A DNA stretch of 64,000 bases from Jeongeupia naejangsanensis (GTDB lineage: Bacteria > Pseudomonadota > Gammaproteobacteria > Burkholderiales > Chitinibacteraceae): contig NZ_JAESND010000002.1 in NCBI RefSeq assembly GCF_016865585.1, forward strand, positions 124,001 through 188,000, given 5' to 3'. Below the pieces are notes generated by a model. It searched no databases, was not told where the DNA came from, and saw only the letters and a program-made list of their open reading frames with translations. Of the stretch, positions 53,729 through 62,608 are shown one piece after another (the stretch's first letter is position 1; the number at the start of each line of letters is the position of its first letter). The position numbers were made by a program, and so were the translations under genes.

Positions 53729-54227
53729 GCTGATCATCGACCGGCAGATCGTCGACAATACCGCGACTTTGCTGCGCAATGCCGAGGATGGCGCCTTTGC
53801 CGCCGTGCCGGCGCAAGGCCTCGTGATCGTGCCGCTGGCGCAGTATCTGGCGCAGAAGGCCGAGCTGAATGCACGCGGTGATGTCGGTGTCTGGTTCGCG
53901 CCGGATGACGAACCGGAGTTGCTGGGTGCGGATGCTATTAGGCTGCCGCTGATCGCCATCGAATTCCCCGCGTTTACCGATGGCCGCGGCTTCTCGATCG
54001 GGCGCTTGCTGCGCGAGCGCTACGGCTTCACCGGTGAACTGCGCGCCTTCGGCGACGTGTTCAAGGACACACTGAACTACCTGACCCGCTGCGGCTTCAA
54101 TGCCTTCGTGGTGCGTGACGACAAGGACATCGTCGAAGCGCTGAAAGGCCTCGACGATTTTACCGAGTCGTACCAGAGCAGCGTTGCACAACCGATGCCA
54201 CTCTTCAGGCGCCGGCAGGCCGGTTAA
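53721..54227 (+). CDS. DUF934 protein, sulfite reductase partner
   Basis: 168 residues. LPLIAIEFPAFTDGRGFSIGRLLRERYGFTGELRAFGDVFKDTLNYLTRCGFNAFVVR (residues 74-131) is the core of the DUF934 family, always next to cysI-like genes in betaproteobacteria and alphaproteobacteria and often labelled an oxidoreductase, although no cofactor motif is visible. It probably supports sulfite reduction, perhaps as an electron-transfer partner. It overlaps cysI by 8 bp and ends at a strong terminator. Confidence 0.9.
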   Translation: MPKLIIDRQIVDNTATLLRNAEDGAFAAVPAQGLVIVPLAQYLAQKAELNARGDVGVWFAPDDEPELLGADAIRLPLIAIEFPAFTDGRGFSIGRLLRERYGFTGELRAFGDVFKDTLNYLTRCGFNAFVVRDDKDIVEALKGLDDFTESYQSSVAQPMPLFRRRQAG

Positions 54228-54240
54228 GCTGCCGATGCAG

Positions 54241-54271
54241 AAAAGCGCACCCGAGGGTGCGCTTTTTTTTT
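54241..54271 (+). terminator. Rho-independent terminator after the cysI-DUF934 operon
   Basis: Stem aaagcgcaccc/gggtgcgcttt with a two-base loop, then a run of nine T residues. Confidence 0.92.
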
Positions 54272-54330
54272 GTGTCTCCGGCGGGGCGCGAGTGAACGTT
54301 GGGTTGCGTTTGTCATCCAAACTAATTGCC

Positions 54331-54368
54331 CTGTTGCAAAGCACGGATTTCGTTGCGCCGTGCAACAG
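54331..54368. repeat. Inverted repeat upstream of the MarR gene
   Basis: CTGTTGCA (54331-54338) and TGCAACAG (54361-54368) are perfect arms 22 bp apart; a second pair, GCACGG/CCGTGC (54341-54363), is nested and partly exclusive of the first. It may be the MarR operator or a regulatory leader hairpin, 46 bp before the start. Confidence 0.45.
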
Positions 54369-54413
54369 TGGCGATTACATTCAAAACTAGGCACGACCAA
54401 ATGGAGTTCCACA

Positions 54414-54848
54414 ATGATGAAAGTCGACAAGGATGCACGCCTGCTGCGTGAGCTGGTCTGGCGCTTTGTCTTCGAGGAGCGGGATCAGCTCGCAGCCCTC
54501 AACCTGTCCCAGAACAGCCGTGTGCTCGAAATGATGTACCGCGTCGGTCCGATGACGCAGTCCACGATGGGCCAGATCCTGAACTTCGAGAAAAGCTGGA
54601 TCAGCCGGATGGTCGATCAGCTCGTCGCCGAAGGCTGGGTCGAGCGCACGCCGAATCCGCAGGACCGTCGCAGCAAGATTCTCGTGCTGACCGACGAAGG
54701 CAATGCACATGCGCGCAAGATCGGCGCGATGTTCGACAGCCATTCGCGTGACGTGCTCGATCGCCTGTCCGACGAGGCGCGTCAGGACATACTGCGTGCC
54801 ATTGCCCATCTTGCCGCAGCCTTGCCGCCGCGCGCCGCCGGGCTTTAA
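54414..54848 (+). CDS. MarR-family transcriptional regulator
   Basis: 144 residues. A winged-helix repressor: helices with LEMMYRVGPMTQSTMGQILNFEKSWISRMVDQLVAEGWVERTPNPQDRRSKILVLTDEG (residues about 37-95), the DxRs wing included. It sits 3 bp upstream of an MFS exporter and most probably represses its own operon until an exporter substrate binds. An inverted repeat lies in the leader. The start ATGATG follows TGGAG. Confidence 0.88.
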   Translation: MMKVDKDARLLRELVWRFVFEERDQLAALNLSQNSRVLEMMYRVGPMTQSTMGQILNFEKSWISRMVDQLVAEGWVERTPNPQDRRSKILVLTDEGNAHARKIGAMFDSHSRDVLDRLSDEARQDILRAIAHLAAALPPRAAGL

Positions 54849-54851
54849 CGC

Positions 54852-56414
54852 ATGGTGGAAACACGATCGCGGTGGGTATCGGTTGCCGCCATGAGCGGCA
54901 TCTGTCTGGTCATGATGCTGATCGCGCTCGATCAAACGGTTGTCGGTACTGCCCTGCCGCGTGTCGTTGCCGAGCTGCAGGGCTATGCGCTGTACCCTTG
55001 GGTCGCGTCGGCCTATCTGATGACGAACGCGGTGATGATCGCGATCACCGGTCGGCTTGGTGACCTCTACGGTCGCAAGCCGTTCGTGCTGGCGGCCATC
55101 GTCCTGTTCACGCTGGCGTCGATGCTGTGCGGCATGGCGCAGAGCATGCTGCAGCTGGTGCTGGCGCGGGCCTTGCAGGGGATCGGTGGTGGCATGCTTG
55201 CCGGTGCGGCGTTCGCCTCGGTCAGCGATCTTTTTCCCGACCCGATGCAGCGGGTGCGCTGGCAGGCGATGCTGTCGGCGACCTTCGGGATTGCCACGGC
55301 GATGGGGCCGGCGCTCGGCGGCTGGCTGACCGAGCATCTGGGCTGGCGCAGCGTGTTCTACGTCAATCTGCCGATCGGCATCCTGGCGCTGCCCGTGGTA
55401 TGGCGCTTCCTCCCGCATGTGGTGCATCACGACTCGGATGACCGGACGATCGACTGGCTCGGCGCTGTCCTGCTGGCGGTCGGCTTTTGCGCGATCTTGA
55501 ACACGACCGAACGTTTTGGCACGATGGGCCTTACCAATCCGTGGCTGTGGGCGATGGTCGCCGGCACCGTGCTGATCTGCTGGTTGTTCATCCGCCATCA
55601 ACTGCGCAGTCGCGCACCGGTCATTCCGCCGCGCCTGTTCGCCGAAAAAGCGGTGCGGCAGTTGTGTGCGCTCGGATTCCTCACCGGTCTGGTGATGTTC
55701 GTGCTGATTTTCTACGCGCCGCTGCTGTTGCAGGGCGGTTTCGGACTGTCGCCGAAAGCGGCCGGCGTGCTGGTGACACCGCTGCTGGTCAGCATCACCA
55801 TCGGCAGCATCATCAACGGCCGACTGGTGCCGCGTTTGCCGCAGCCGGAAAAACTGATTTCCTGGGGATTGCTGGTACTGATGTTCGGCGCCGCGCTGCT
55901 GGCGACGCTGAACGATGCGACACCGCACTGGCTGATGGCGCTGGGCTTTGCGATTTGCGGCCTGAGCCTGGGCTTCCAGTTGCCCAATCTGACCCTGCAG
56001 GTCCAGTCCGCTGTCGTCCGTTCCGACGTCGGCGTTGCTTCGGCGCTGATCCAGATGATGCGGATGCTCGGCAGCATGATCGGCGCCAGCGCTGCCGGCC
56101 TCGCGGTCGATTTGCGTTATCGCCAGCAGGTGTCGAATGTACTGACCGACGTCCACGTCCCCGAAGTCACGCGCCTGTTCGACAGCCCGCAGCTGCTGGT
56201 CCGGGCGCAGGATCAGGCGCAACTGGGGCAACTGGCCGCCAGTCACGGACTGGATGCAGCCGGGTTGCTTGAAGGCGCACGGCAGTCGCTGGTCAGCGGC
56301 ATTCATCTGGCGTTTCTGGCCTGCATCGTCGTCATCGTGCTCAGTTACCTCGTCGCACGGGGCTTGCCACCGTTCGTGGTCAAGACCCGGGCCGTGCAGG
56401 AGCCGGCGCATTGA
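54852..56414 (+). CDS. MFS drug exporter, DHA2 (14-helix) family
   Basis: 520 residues with 14 predicted helices. LIALDQTVVGTALPRVVAEL (helix 1, antiporter motif D1), GRLGDLYGRKPFVL (motif A), RALQGIGGGML (motif B) and GIATAMGPALGGWLTE (motif C) are clear. Such proteins export toxic compounds in exchange for protons. Directly downstream of a MarR repressor gene (3-bp gap), the classic layout for substrate-induced efflux. The substrate is unknown. A large soluble loop between helices 13 and 14 is usual for the group. Confidence 0.9.
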   Translation: MVETRSRWVSVAAMSGICLVMMLIALDQTVVGTALPRVVAELQGYALYPWVASAYLMTNAVMIAITGRLGDLYGRKPFVLAAIVLFTLASMLCGMAQSMLQLVLARALQGIGGGMLAGAAFASVSDLFPDPMQRVRWQAMLSATFGIATAMGPALGGWLTEHLGWRSVFYVNLPIGILALPVVWRFLPHVVHHDSDDRTIDWLGAVLLAVGFCAILNTTERFGTMGLTNPWLWAMVAGTVLICWLFIRHQLRSRAPVIPPRLFAEKAVRQLCALGFLTGLVMFVLIFYAPLLLQGGFGLSPKAAGVLVTPLLVSITIGSIINGRLVPRLPQPEKLISWGLLVLMFGAALLATLNDATPHWLMALGFAICGLSLGFQLPNLTLQVQSAVVRSDVGVASALIQMMRMLGSMIGASAAGLAVDLRYRQQVSNVLTDVHVPEVTRLFDSPQLLVRAQDQAQLGQLAASHGLDAAGLLEGARQSLVSGIHLAFLACIVVIVLSYLVARGLPPFVVKTRAVQEPAH

Positions 56415-56511
56415 AGCCCGTCCTGGCATCGGACTCGACCGATTTCGCTGCATTTGGCAAGACCAAGTCGATCACGGCGGCCGTGCGCATGAAAACGGTA
56501 AGATTCGCCGC

Positions 56512-57189
56512 ATGCTTCCATTGAATTCACTTCTTCGCGTGGCGCCGCTGGTGGCCGCGCTCCTGCTGACCGCCTGCGCCGGAACGCCCGATGCCGGTCC
56601 TGCGCCGGCTGGCTTCTATCGCGTCGCCCAGGGGGATACGCTGTGGCGCATCGCCAGCAAGAGCGGCCGCAGCGTGGCCGAGATCAAGCGCTGGAACAAG
56701 CTCGACAACAACGACATCCAGACCGGGCAACTGCTGCGCGTCACGCCGCCCGGCGGATCACCATCCTCCGGTTCGCCGTCCGGCAGCAAGCCTGCGCCGG
56801 CACCGAGCAAGCCGGCGGTCGACATGCAGCTGGCGTGGCCGGTACCGGGCCAGGTGGTGGCGCGATACAACGGCAGCACGATGAAGGGCGTGGCGCTGGC
56901 GGTGAAGCCTGGCGAGCCGGTCAAGGCCGCCGCCGCAGGCAAGGTCGTCTACGTGGGCGGTGGCATCCGTGCCTATGGCAACCTGATCGTGGTCAAACAC
57001 AACGCCCGGGTGATTACCGTGTACGCCTACAACCGCGAGTTGCTGGTCAAGGATGGCGCCAGCGTTCAGGCCGGGCAGGTGATTGCCAACGCCGGTGGCT
57101 CGGCCGGGGTGCCGAACGACCGGGTGCATTTCGAAGTGCGTGTCGACGGCAAGGCGGTCGATCCGACGCCGTACATGCCTTCACGCTGA
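56512..57189 (+). CDS. nlpD: NlpD-like lipoprotein with LysM and degenerate LytM (M23) domains
   Basis: 225 residues. A lipoprotein signal with lipobox LTAC (Cys22), one LysM peptidoglycan-binding domain (YRVAQGDTLWRIASKSGRSVAEIKRWNKL, about 36-64), a Pro/Ser-rich linker and a C-terminal M23 domain. Of the zinc ligands of active M23 enzymes only the final His (VHFEV) remains: the first His-x3-Asp is lost (YNGSTMKGVAL) and YAHN became YAYN. So, like E. coli NlpD and EnvC, it probably activates an amidase during cell division rather than cutting peptidoglycan. It is shorter than E. coli NlpD (379 aa), and rpoS and pcm are not adjacent. Confidence 0.85.
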   Translation: MLPLNSLLRVAPLVAALLLTACAGTPDAGPAPAGFYRVAQGDTLWRIASKSGRSVAEIKRWNKLDNNDIQTGQLLRVTPPGGSPSSGSPSGSKPAPAPSKPAVDMQLAWPVPGQVVARYNGSTMKGVALAVKPGEPVKAAAAGKVVYVGGGIRAYGNLIVVKHNARVITVYAYNRELLVKDGASVQAGQVIANAGGSAGVPNDRVHFEVRVDGKAVDPTPYMPSR

Positions 57190-57264
57190 TCGCCCGACCG
57201 GGGGCGCCATTGCTTTGCGCTGACGCCCGTAGCCTTCCCAAACAGAAGGCCGAACGGGCTTGTT

Positions 57265-58116
57265 TCAGCGGTTTGCCGTTGCAAGCTGCTCGCTGAGCAG
57301 CAGCAGATCCTGCCAGGCCTTGGCCTTGTCCGGCAGGTTGCGGAGCAGATAGGCCGGGTGGTAGCTGATGACCACCGGAATCTCGCCGTGCCGGTGCACC
57401 TTGCCGCGCAGCGCGCTGATCGGCGCATCGGTCTGCAACAGGGTCTGGATCGCGAAGCGGCCGATTGCAAAAATCACCGTCGGCCGGATCAGTGCGATCT
57501 GCCGTGCCAGATACGGTGCGCATTCGGCCACTTCGGCCGGTTGCGGGTTGCGATTGCCTGGCGGCCGGCATTTGAGCACGTTGGCGATATAGACGCCGTC
57601 GCCGCGCTTTTCGTTGATTGCCGCCAGCATGTTGTCGAGCAGCTTGCCGGCTGCGCCGACAAAGGGTTCGCCACGCTTGTCCTCTTCGGCGCCCGGTGCT
57701 TCGCCGACAATCAGCAGCCGGGCAGTCCGGTCGCCGATGCCCGGCACCGCCTGGCTGCGGTTTTCGCACAAGGCGCACGCGGTACAGCTCCGAATCGACG
57801 CTTCGAGCGTCTCCCAGTCCATTGCTGCAATGTCGCGGCTGCGCGCGCTGTCGCCAGGTGGGGCCGATTCCACCGGCGCAGGGCGGGTGCGTGGGTCGGG
57901 AACGGTGACAACCGGAGCACGACTGGTTTTGGCGACCGGGCTTGCGGTCGTGGCGGTGCCGGACAATGCGACGACAGCCTGCCGCGCGTCTCGCACCGGA
58001 CTTGCTGCTGGCGCAGGGGCTTCATCCGGTTCGGCGTCGCGCGCAAGTGCCGCAAGCTGATCGCGGCGGATCCAGATCGGGCCGAGGCCCAGCTCATCGA
58101 GCGCGTGGCGGCTCAT
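57265..58116 (-). CDS. udg: Family 4 uracil-DNA glycosylase (4Fe-4S)
   Basis: 283 residues. It removes uracil from DNA. The catalytic domain occupies the last 175 residues: CTACALC with the first cluster cysteines (about 111-117), the uracil pocket GEAPGAEEDKRGEPFVG, CRPPGNRNPQPAEVAEC with the other two cysteines, and the C-terminal SYHPAYLLRN. The N-terminal 100 residues are a low-complexity Ala/Pro-rich linker common in betaproteobacterial members. Its start overlaps the rimI stop (4 bp) in the tsaB-rimI-udg operon. Confidence 0.92.
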   Translation of the reverse strand: MSRHALDELGLGPIWIRRDQLAALARDAEPDEAPAPAASPVRDARQAVVALSGTATTASPVAKTSRAPVVTVPDPRTRPAPVESAPPGDSARSRDIAAMDWETLEASIRSCTACALCENRSQAVPGIGDRTARLLIVGEAPGAEEDKRGEPFVGAAGKLLDNMLAAINEKRGDGVYIANVLKCRPPGNRNPQPAEVAECAPYLARQIALIRPTVIFAIGRFAIQTLLQTDAPISALRGKVHRHGEIPVVISYHPAYLLRNLPDKAKAWQDLLLLSEQLATANR

Positions 58117-58559
58117 GTTGCCTCTCCGCCCAGCGTGAAGGTATACAGCAACGCATCCTCGCGACCGTGGTCGTAGTAGCCCTTGCGCCGCCCGACGATG
58201 ATCCCGCCACAGCCGGCGTACAGGGCTTGCGCACCATGATTGCCGGCGCGGACTTCAAGCAGCAGCCGGGCGATGCCGTCGCGGCGCAGTTCGCTCAGCA
58301 GGCTTTCCAGCAGCCGTCGGCCAAGGCCTTGCCGCTGTCGTTCCGGCGACACGGCGATCAGCTGCAGCTCGGCTTCGTCGAGCACGCGGCTGCTGACGGT
58401 GAAGCCGACCAGCCGATTGTCGTCATCGATCAGCCCGGTCCCGTGATCACGCGCCAGCGCGTCGCGCCACAAGCCGGCCGACCACGGGTGCGGATTGGTC
58501 GCGGCATCGAGCGCGACAAGGGCGTCGAGGTCGTCGGCAACAAGCGGGCGAAGCATCAC
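58113..58559 (-). CDS. rimI: Ribosomal-protein S18 alanine N-acetyltransferase
   Basis: 148 residues, GNAT fold. The acetyl-CoA site is IAVSPERQRQGLGRRLLESLL (Q/RxxGxG/A), followed by LLLEVRAGNHGAQALYAGCGG and GRRKGYYDHGREDALLY, a RimI signature. It acetylates the N-terminus of S18. Flanked with overlaps by tsaB (58556-58559) and udg (58113-58116), a conserved arrangement in proteobacteria. Confidence 0.93.
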   Translation of the reverse strand: MMLRPLVADDLDALVALDAATNPHPWSAGLWRDALARDHGTGLIDDDNRLVGFTVSSRVLDEAELQLIAVSPERQRQGLGRRLLESLLSELRRDGIARLLLEVRAGNHGAQALYAGCGGIIVGRRKGYYDHGREDALLYTFTLGGEAT

Positions 58560-59236
58560 TTGGCGGGGCGCTCGTGGGTTTTCAGCGCGACTTTGTCGCG
58601 CAGGTAGACCAGCGTGGCTTCGTGGGCCGGACGACCGAGGCCGGCGGCAAAGCGTGGGAGCGCCAGCGCGAGCACATCTCGCGCCAGCGGAAAACGGTCG
58701 GCTTCCGTGCCGGCGAGCCGGTCGCCAAGTCGCGCGGAGAGGATGTCGCCATAGGCCGCAAAGCCGCTGCCGGCGCCGATCCAGCCTTTATCGTCGGGTA
58801 CCGGGACTGCATCGGGATTGCACACCAGCGCTTCGCCGACTTCCTGCCAGCCTGCGTCGGTACGCAGATAGCAGGCAACGTAGACCTGCTGCATCCGCGC
58901 ATCGAGACAGGCGAATACCTTGTCTGCGTTCGTGCCTTGCGCCAGTGCTTCGAGCGTCGACACGCCGATCACCGGAATCCCCAGACCGAATCCGAGCCCC
59001 TGTGCAATGCCACAGCCGATACGCAAACCGGTGAACGATCCCGGCCCCATGCCGAAGGCGACACCCTGCAGATCGGCGCGGGCCACGCCAGCCTCGGCCA
59101 GCAAGGCCTCGAGGCGCGGTAGCGTCTGCTCGGCGTGACGCTGGCCGACATGCCAGTCGTGGGCGATCACGGCGCCATCGTGGGACAGCGCGAGCGACAG
59201 GTGTTCGGTGGAGGTATCGAGAGCGAGATAGGCCAT
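58556..59236 (-). CDS. tsaB: tRNA threonylcarbamoyladenosine biosynthesis protein TsaB
   Basis: 226 residues. TsaB is the inactive ASKHA-fold partner of TsaD, needed for t6A37 formation in ANN-decoding tRNAs. Typical regions are MAYLALDTSTEHLSLAL, HAEQTLPRLEALLAEAGV and GVAFGMGPGSFTGLRIGCGIAQGL. It lacks the metal-binding HxxxH of TsaD, as expected. First gene of the tsaB-rimI-udg run; it diverges from the YejA-like gene across about 100 bp. Confidence 0.95.
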   Translation of the reverse strand: MAYLALDTSTEHLSLALSHDGAVIAHDWHVGQRHAEQTLPRLEALLAEAGVARADLQGVAFGMGPGSFTGLRIGCGIAQGLGFGLGIPVIGVSTLEALAQGTNADKVFACLDARMQQVYVACYLRTDAGWQEVGEALVCNPDAVPVPDDKGWIGAGSGFAAYGDILSARLGDRLAGTEADRFPLARDVLALALPRFAAGLGRPAHEATLVYLRDKVALKTHERPAK

Positions 59237-59337
59237 GCGGCAAGCCGTGCAGAAACAAGCGGCGATTTTATCACGCGCGGGGGAGGGCTGCGGCGGCTGC
59301 TAAGATTGCTCAAGACCTTAGCCCGAAGCGACCCTCC

Positions 59338-61134
59338 ATGCGCCTTGCCGCTGCCTTGTTGATGCTGCTCGTCCTCCCGTTCGCGCGTGCCGACTACGCT
59401 GTCGCGCTCGGCTATGCGCCGAAGTACCAGACCGGATTCACCCATTTCGATTACGTGAATCCGAAGGCGCCGACGGGGGGCGAGTTGCGGCTGGCGGCGA
59501 TGGGCGATTTCGACAAGCTGAACCCGTTCACGCTCAAGGGGCGCTCGGTGGCGGGGCTGGGCGGGCTTGGCGACGGGCTGGTGTTCGAGAGTCTGACGAT
59601 GCAGAGCCAGGACGAACCGCTGTCGGCCTACGGGCTGCTGGCCGACGATATCCGCATCGCGCCGGACGGCCTGTCGGTGACATTCCATCTGAATCCGAAG
59701 GCGCGGTTCAGTAACGGCCGGAAGGTCGGTGCCGACGATGTGCGCTTTTCGTTCGAAACGCTGACAAGCAAGCGCGCCAGCCCGATGTTCCGTCAGTACT
59801 GGGGCGACGTTGCCGGCGTCGATGTGCTGGATGCGGAAACCGTGCGTTTTCGCTTCAAACAGCGCAACCGCGAGCTGCCGCTGACCATCGGCCAGTTGCC
59901 GGTGTTTGCGAAGGAGTGGGGCGGCGGCAAACCGTTCGACGAGTGGGTGCAGCAGACGCCGATCGGCAGTGGCCCGTACGCGATTGAATCGGTCGATCTG
60001 GGCAAGCGCGTCGTCTACAAGCGCCGCGCCGACTACTGGGGCTGGAAACTGCCGGTACGGCTCGGTACGTTCAACTTCGACCGGATCAGCTACCGGTACT
60101 ATCAGGATGATACGGCGCGGCTCGAAGCGTTCAAGGCCGGCGAGTTCGACTTCACTTTCGAGAACGTCGCGCGCCAGTGGGTGCGCGGCTATACCGGGCC
60201 GGCCTTCCGTGACGGCCGCATCGTCAAGCAGACCTTTGCGCACGAGAACAGCGCCGGCATGCAGGGCTATGCGATCAACGCGCGCCGGCCGAGCTACACT
60301 GACGTGCGCGTGCGCCGGGCGCTGGTGCTGGCGATGGACTTCGAGTGGATGAACCGCCAGCTGTTCTACGACCAGTACACGCGCTCGCCCAGCTATTTCT
60401 CCAACAGCGAGATCGAAGCGAAGGGCAAGCCCGGGCCAGGCGAGCTGCACTACCTCGAACCGCTGCGCGGCAGGATCGATCCGTCGGTGTTCGTTACCGC
60501 AACGATGCCGCCGACGACCACGCCGCCCGACAGCCTGCGCAAGAACCTGCTTCGGGCGCGCCAACTGCTCGAAGACGCCGGTTGGACCTACCGTGACGGC
60601 GCGTTGCGCAACAAAAAGGGCGAGCCCTTCGTCATCGACATGCTGCTGTACCAGAAGGCGTTCGAGCGTCTGGTCGCGCCGTATGCGCGCAACCTGCAGA
60701 AACTGGGTATCACGCTCAACTACCGCGTGCTCGATCTGGCGCTGGCGCAGAAGCGCCTCGACGCCTTCGATTACGACATGACCGTCGTGACGTTTGGCGC
60801 AAGTCAAAGCCCGGGCAACGAGCTTTACGGTAACTTCGGTTCGCGCTCGGCCAACGAACCCGGCTCGAACAATGCAATGGGCATCAGCGACCCGGCCGTC
60901 GATGCGCTGATCGATGCCGTCGTTCAGGCACCCGACCGGGCTGCACTGGTCGACGCCGGTCGCGCACTCGACCGGGTGCTGCGTGCCGGTTACTACCTGG
61001 TGCCGAACTGGCACAACCGCGTGCACCGGGTTGCGTTCCGCGCCGGCTACGCCTGGCCGGCCACTTTGCCGAAATACTATGGCGCCGAGGAGTGGGCGAT
61101 CCAGACGTGGTGGGCGACCGCCGGTCGCCGGTAG
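59338..61134 (+). CDS. Extracellular solute-binding protein family 5 (YejA-like)
   Basis: 598 residues with a signal peptide (MRLAAALLMLLVLPFARA). A periplasmic peptide-binding protein of the DppA/OppA superfamily, closest to YejA: ALGYAPKYQTGFTHFDYVNPKAPTGGELRL, YYENxxPIGSGPY-like (QTPIGSGPYAIESV), NSAGMQGYAINARRP and EAKGKPGPGELHYLEP fit that group. YejA with YejBEF imports oligopeptides, including microcin C. No permease or ATPase gene is adjacent, so this copy is an orphan that must share a transporter encoded elsewhere. RBS weak. It diverges from tsaB. Confidence 0.88.
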   Translation: MRLAAALLMLLVLPFARADYAVALGYAPKYQTGFTHFDYVNPKAPTGGELRLAAMGDFDKLNPFTLKGRSVAGLGGLGDGLVFESLTMQSQDEPLSAYGLLADDIRIAPDGLSVTFHLNPKARFSNGRKVGADDVRFSFETLTSKRASPMFRQYWGDVAGVDVLDAETVRFRFKQRNRELPLTIGQLPVFAKEWGGGKPFDEWVQQTPIGSGPYAIESVDLGKRVVYKRRADYWGWKLPVRLGTFNFDRISYRYYQDDTARLEAFKAGEFDFTFENVARQWVRGYTGPAFRDGRIVKQTFAHENSAGMQGYAINARRPSYTDVRVRRALVLAMDFEWMNRQLFYDQYTRSPSYFSNSEIEAKGKPGPGELHYLEPLRGRIDPSVFVTATMPPTTTPPDSLRKNLLRARQLLEDAGWTYRDGALRNKKGEPFVIDMLLYQKAFERLVAPYARNLQKLGITLNYRVLDLALAQKRLDAFDYDMTVVTFGASQSPGNELYGNFGSRSANEPGSNNAMGISDPAVDALIDAVVQAPDRAALVDAGRALDRVLRAGYYLVPNWHNRVHRVAFRAGYAWPATLPKYYGAEEWAIQTWWATAGRR

Positions 61135-61245
61135 TTTGCCCGAAAGCCCGTCCGGTGCCGGCCTGTACGCGTTATTGCCGATGCAGGCCTGCCGTTTCGC
61201 CGGTAGAGTCCGCCGGTTTGTCCGAACCCACACCAGAAAAACGCC

Positions 61246-62559
61246 ATGAACGCCGTCCTGATTTCCGTGATGCTGATGTTGCTGCTCTCGCTGGCGAGGG
61301 TGAACGTTGTCGTCAGTATCCTGCTTGCCGTCGTGACTGCCGGCTGGGTTGCCCACATGCCGCTCGCCGACACGCTGACGGCGTTCGGTTCCGGCCTCGG
61401 CAACGGCGCGAGCGTGGCATTGTCGTACGGTCTGCTCGGTGCCTTCGCGCTCGCGCTGGCCGAGTCGGGTCTGCCGCACGCGATGGCCGACGGGCTGGCG
61501 CGCATGGCCGAGCGCGGCACGCGCGGCAGTGCAATCAAGTGGGGCATCATCGGTGCTCTGCTGCTGCTGGCGATCGCCTCGCAGAACATCCTGCCGATCC
61601 ACATCGCCTTCATTCCGCTGGTCGTGCCGCCGCTGCTGTATACGCTCGGCCAGTTCAGGGTCGACCGCCGGCTGATCGCCTGCGTGATCACCTTCGGTCT
61701 GGTCACGCCGTACATGTTCTGGCCGGTCGGATTCGGCCACATCTTCCTGAACCAGATCCTGCTGGGCAACATCGCCAAGGCCGGTCTCGACGCCAGTCAC
61801 GTCGACGTGATGCACGCAATGCTGATTCCGGCGATCGGCATGCTGTTCGGCCTGCTGATTGCGGTGTTCTTCAGTTACCGCAAGCCGCGCGATTACGATC
61901 TGGATGAACTGGCGACGGTCGAGCGCGAAGGCGGGCGTTATACGAAACGGTCGCTAATCGTTGCCGTGGTTGCGATGGTCGCGACGTTTGCGGTCCAGCT
62001 TGCGGCCGACTCGATGATCCTCGGTGCGCTGGCCGGCTTCATCGTCTGCGTGCTTGGCGGCGCGGTGTCGTTCAAGCAGTCAGACAGCCTGTTCCAGGAA
62101 GGCATGAAGATGATGGCCGGTATCGGCCTGATCATGATTGCCGCCAACGGCTTTGCCGCGGTGCTGCAGGCCACCGGCCATGTCGACACGCTGGTCAAGG
62201 GGTCGATGGTGTTGATTGGCGAGAACAAGCCGCTCGCAGCCTTCCTGATGCTGCTGGTCGGCCTGATCGTGACCCTGGGCATCGGCTCGTCGTTTTCGAC
62301 CGTGCCGATCATCGCCACGATCTACGTGCCGCTGTGCATTCACCTGGGGTTCTCGGCCACGGCGATCGTGGCGATGATCGGTACTGCCGGTGCACTCGGC
62401 GATGCGGGCAGCCCGGCGGCCGATTCGACGCTGGGGCCGACGTCGGGTCTCAACGTCGACGGCCAGCACGACCATATGTGGGATACCGTGGTGCCGACCT
62501 TCCTGCACTACAATCTGCCGTTGCTGGCCTTCGGCTGGGTGGCGGTGATGGTGCTCTGA
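61246..62559 (+). CDS. Na+/H+ antiporter-family inner-membrane protein (YuiF-like)
   Basis: 437 residues, about 11-12 helices. Distinct blocks: NVVVSILLAVVTAGWVAHMPL, ASQNILPIHIAFIPLVVPPLL, VTPYMFWPVGFGHIFLNQI and the helix-break motif GDAGSPAADSTLGPTSGLN near the C-terminus fit the NhaC-superfamily group exemplified by B. subtilis YuiF (COG2056), annotated as Na+/H+ antiporters though some carry amino acids or organic acids. Its substrate is unproven. A single-gene unit; a hairpin without T-run separates it from the converging gene. Confidence 0.82.
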   Translation: MNAVLISVMLMLLLSLARVNVVVSILLAVVTAGWVAHMPLADTLTAFGSGLGNGASVALSYGLLGAFALALAESGLPHAMADGLARMAERGTRGSAIKWGIIGALLLLAIASQNILPIHIAFIPLVVPPLLYTLGQFRVDRRLIACVITFGLVTPYMFWPVGFGHIFLNQILLGNIAKAGLDASHVDVMHAMLIPAIGMLFGLLIAVFFSYRKPRDYDLDELATVEREGGRYTKRSLIVAVVAMVATFAVQLAADSMILGALAGFIVCVLGGAVSFKQSDSLFQEGMKMMAGIGLIMIAANGFAAVLQATGHVDTLVKGSMVLIGENKPLAAFLMLLVGLIVTLGIGSSFSTVPIIATIYVPLCIHLGFSATAIVAMIGTAGALGDAGSPAADSTLGPTSGLNVDGQHDHMWDTVVPTFLHYNLPLLAFGWVAVMVL

Positions 62560-62572
62560 TCCGCACCGAGGC

Positions 62573-62592
62573 GCCGGCACGAACGTGCCGGC
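62573..62592. repeat. 8-bp hairpin between converging genes
   Basis: gccggcac/gtgccggc with loop gaac, 14 bp past the antiporter stop. With no T-run it may act as a weak or factor-assisted terminator for either side. Confidence 0.5.
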
Positions 62593-62608
62593 AGCCATCC
62601 GGCCAGGC

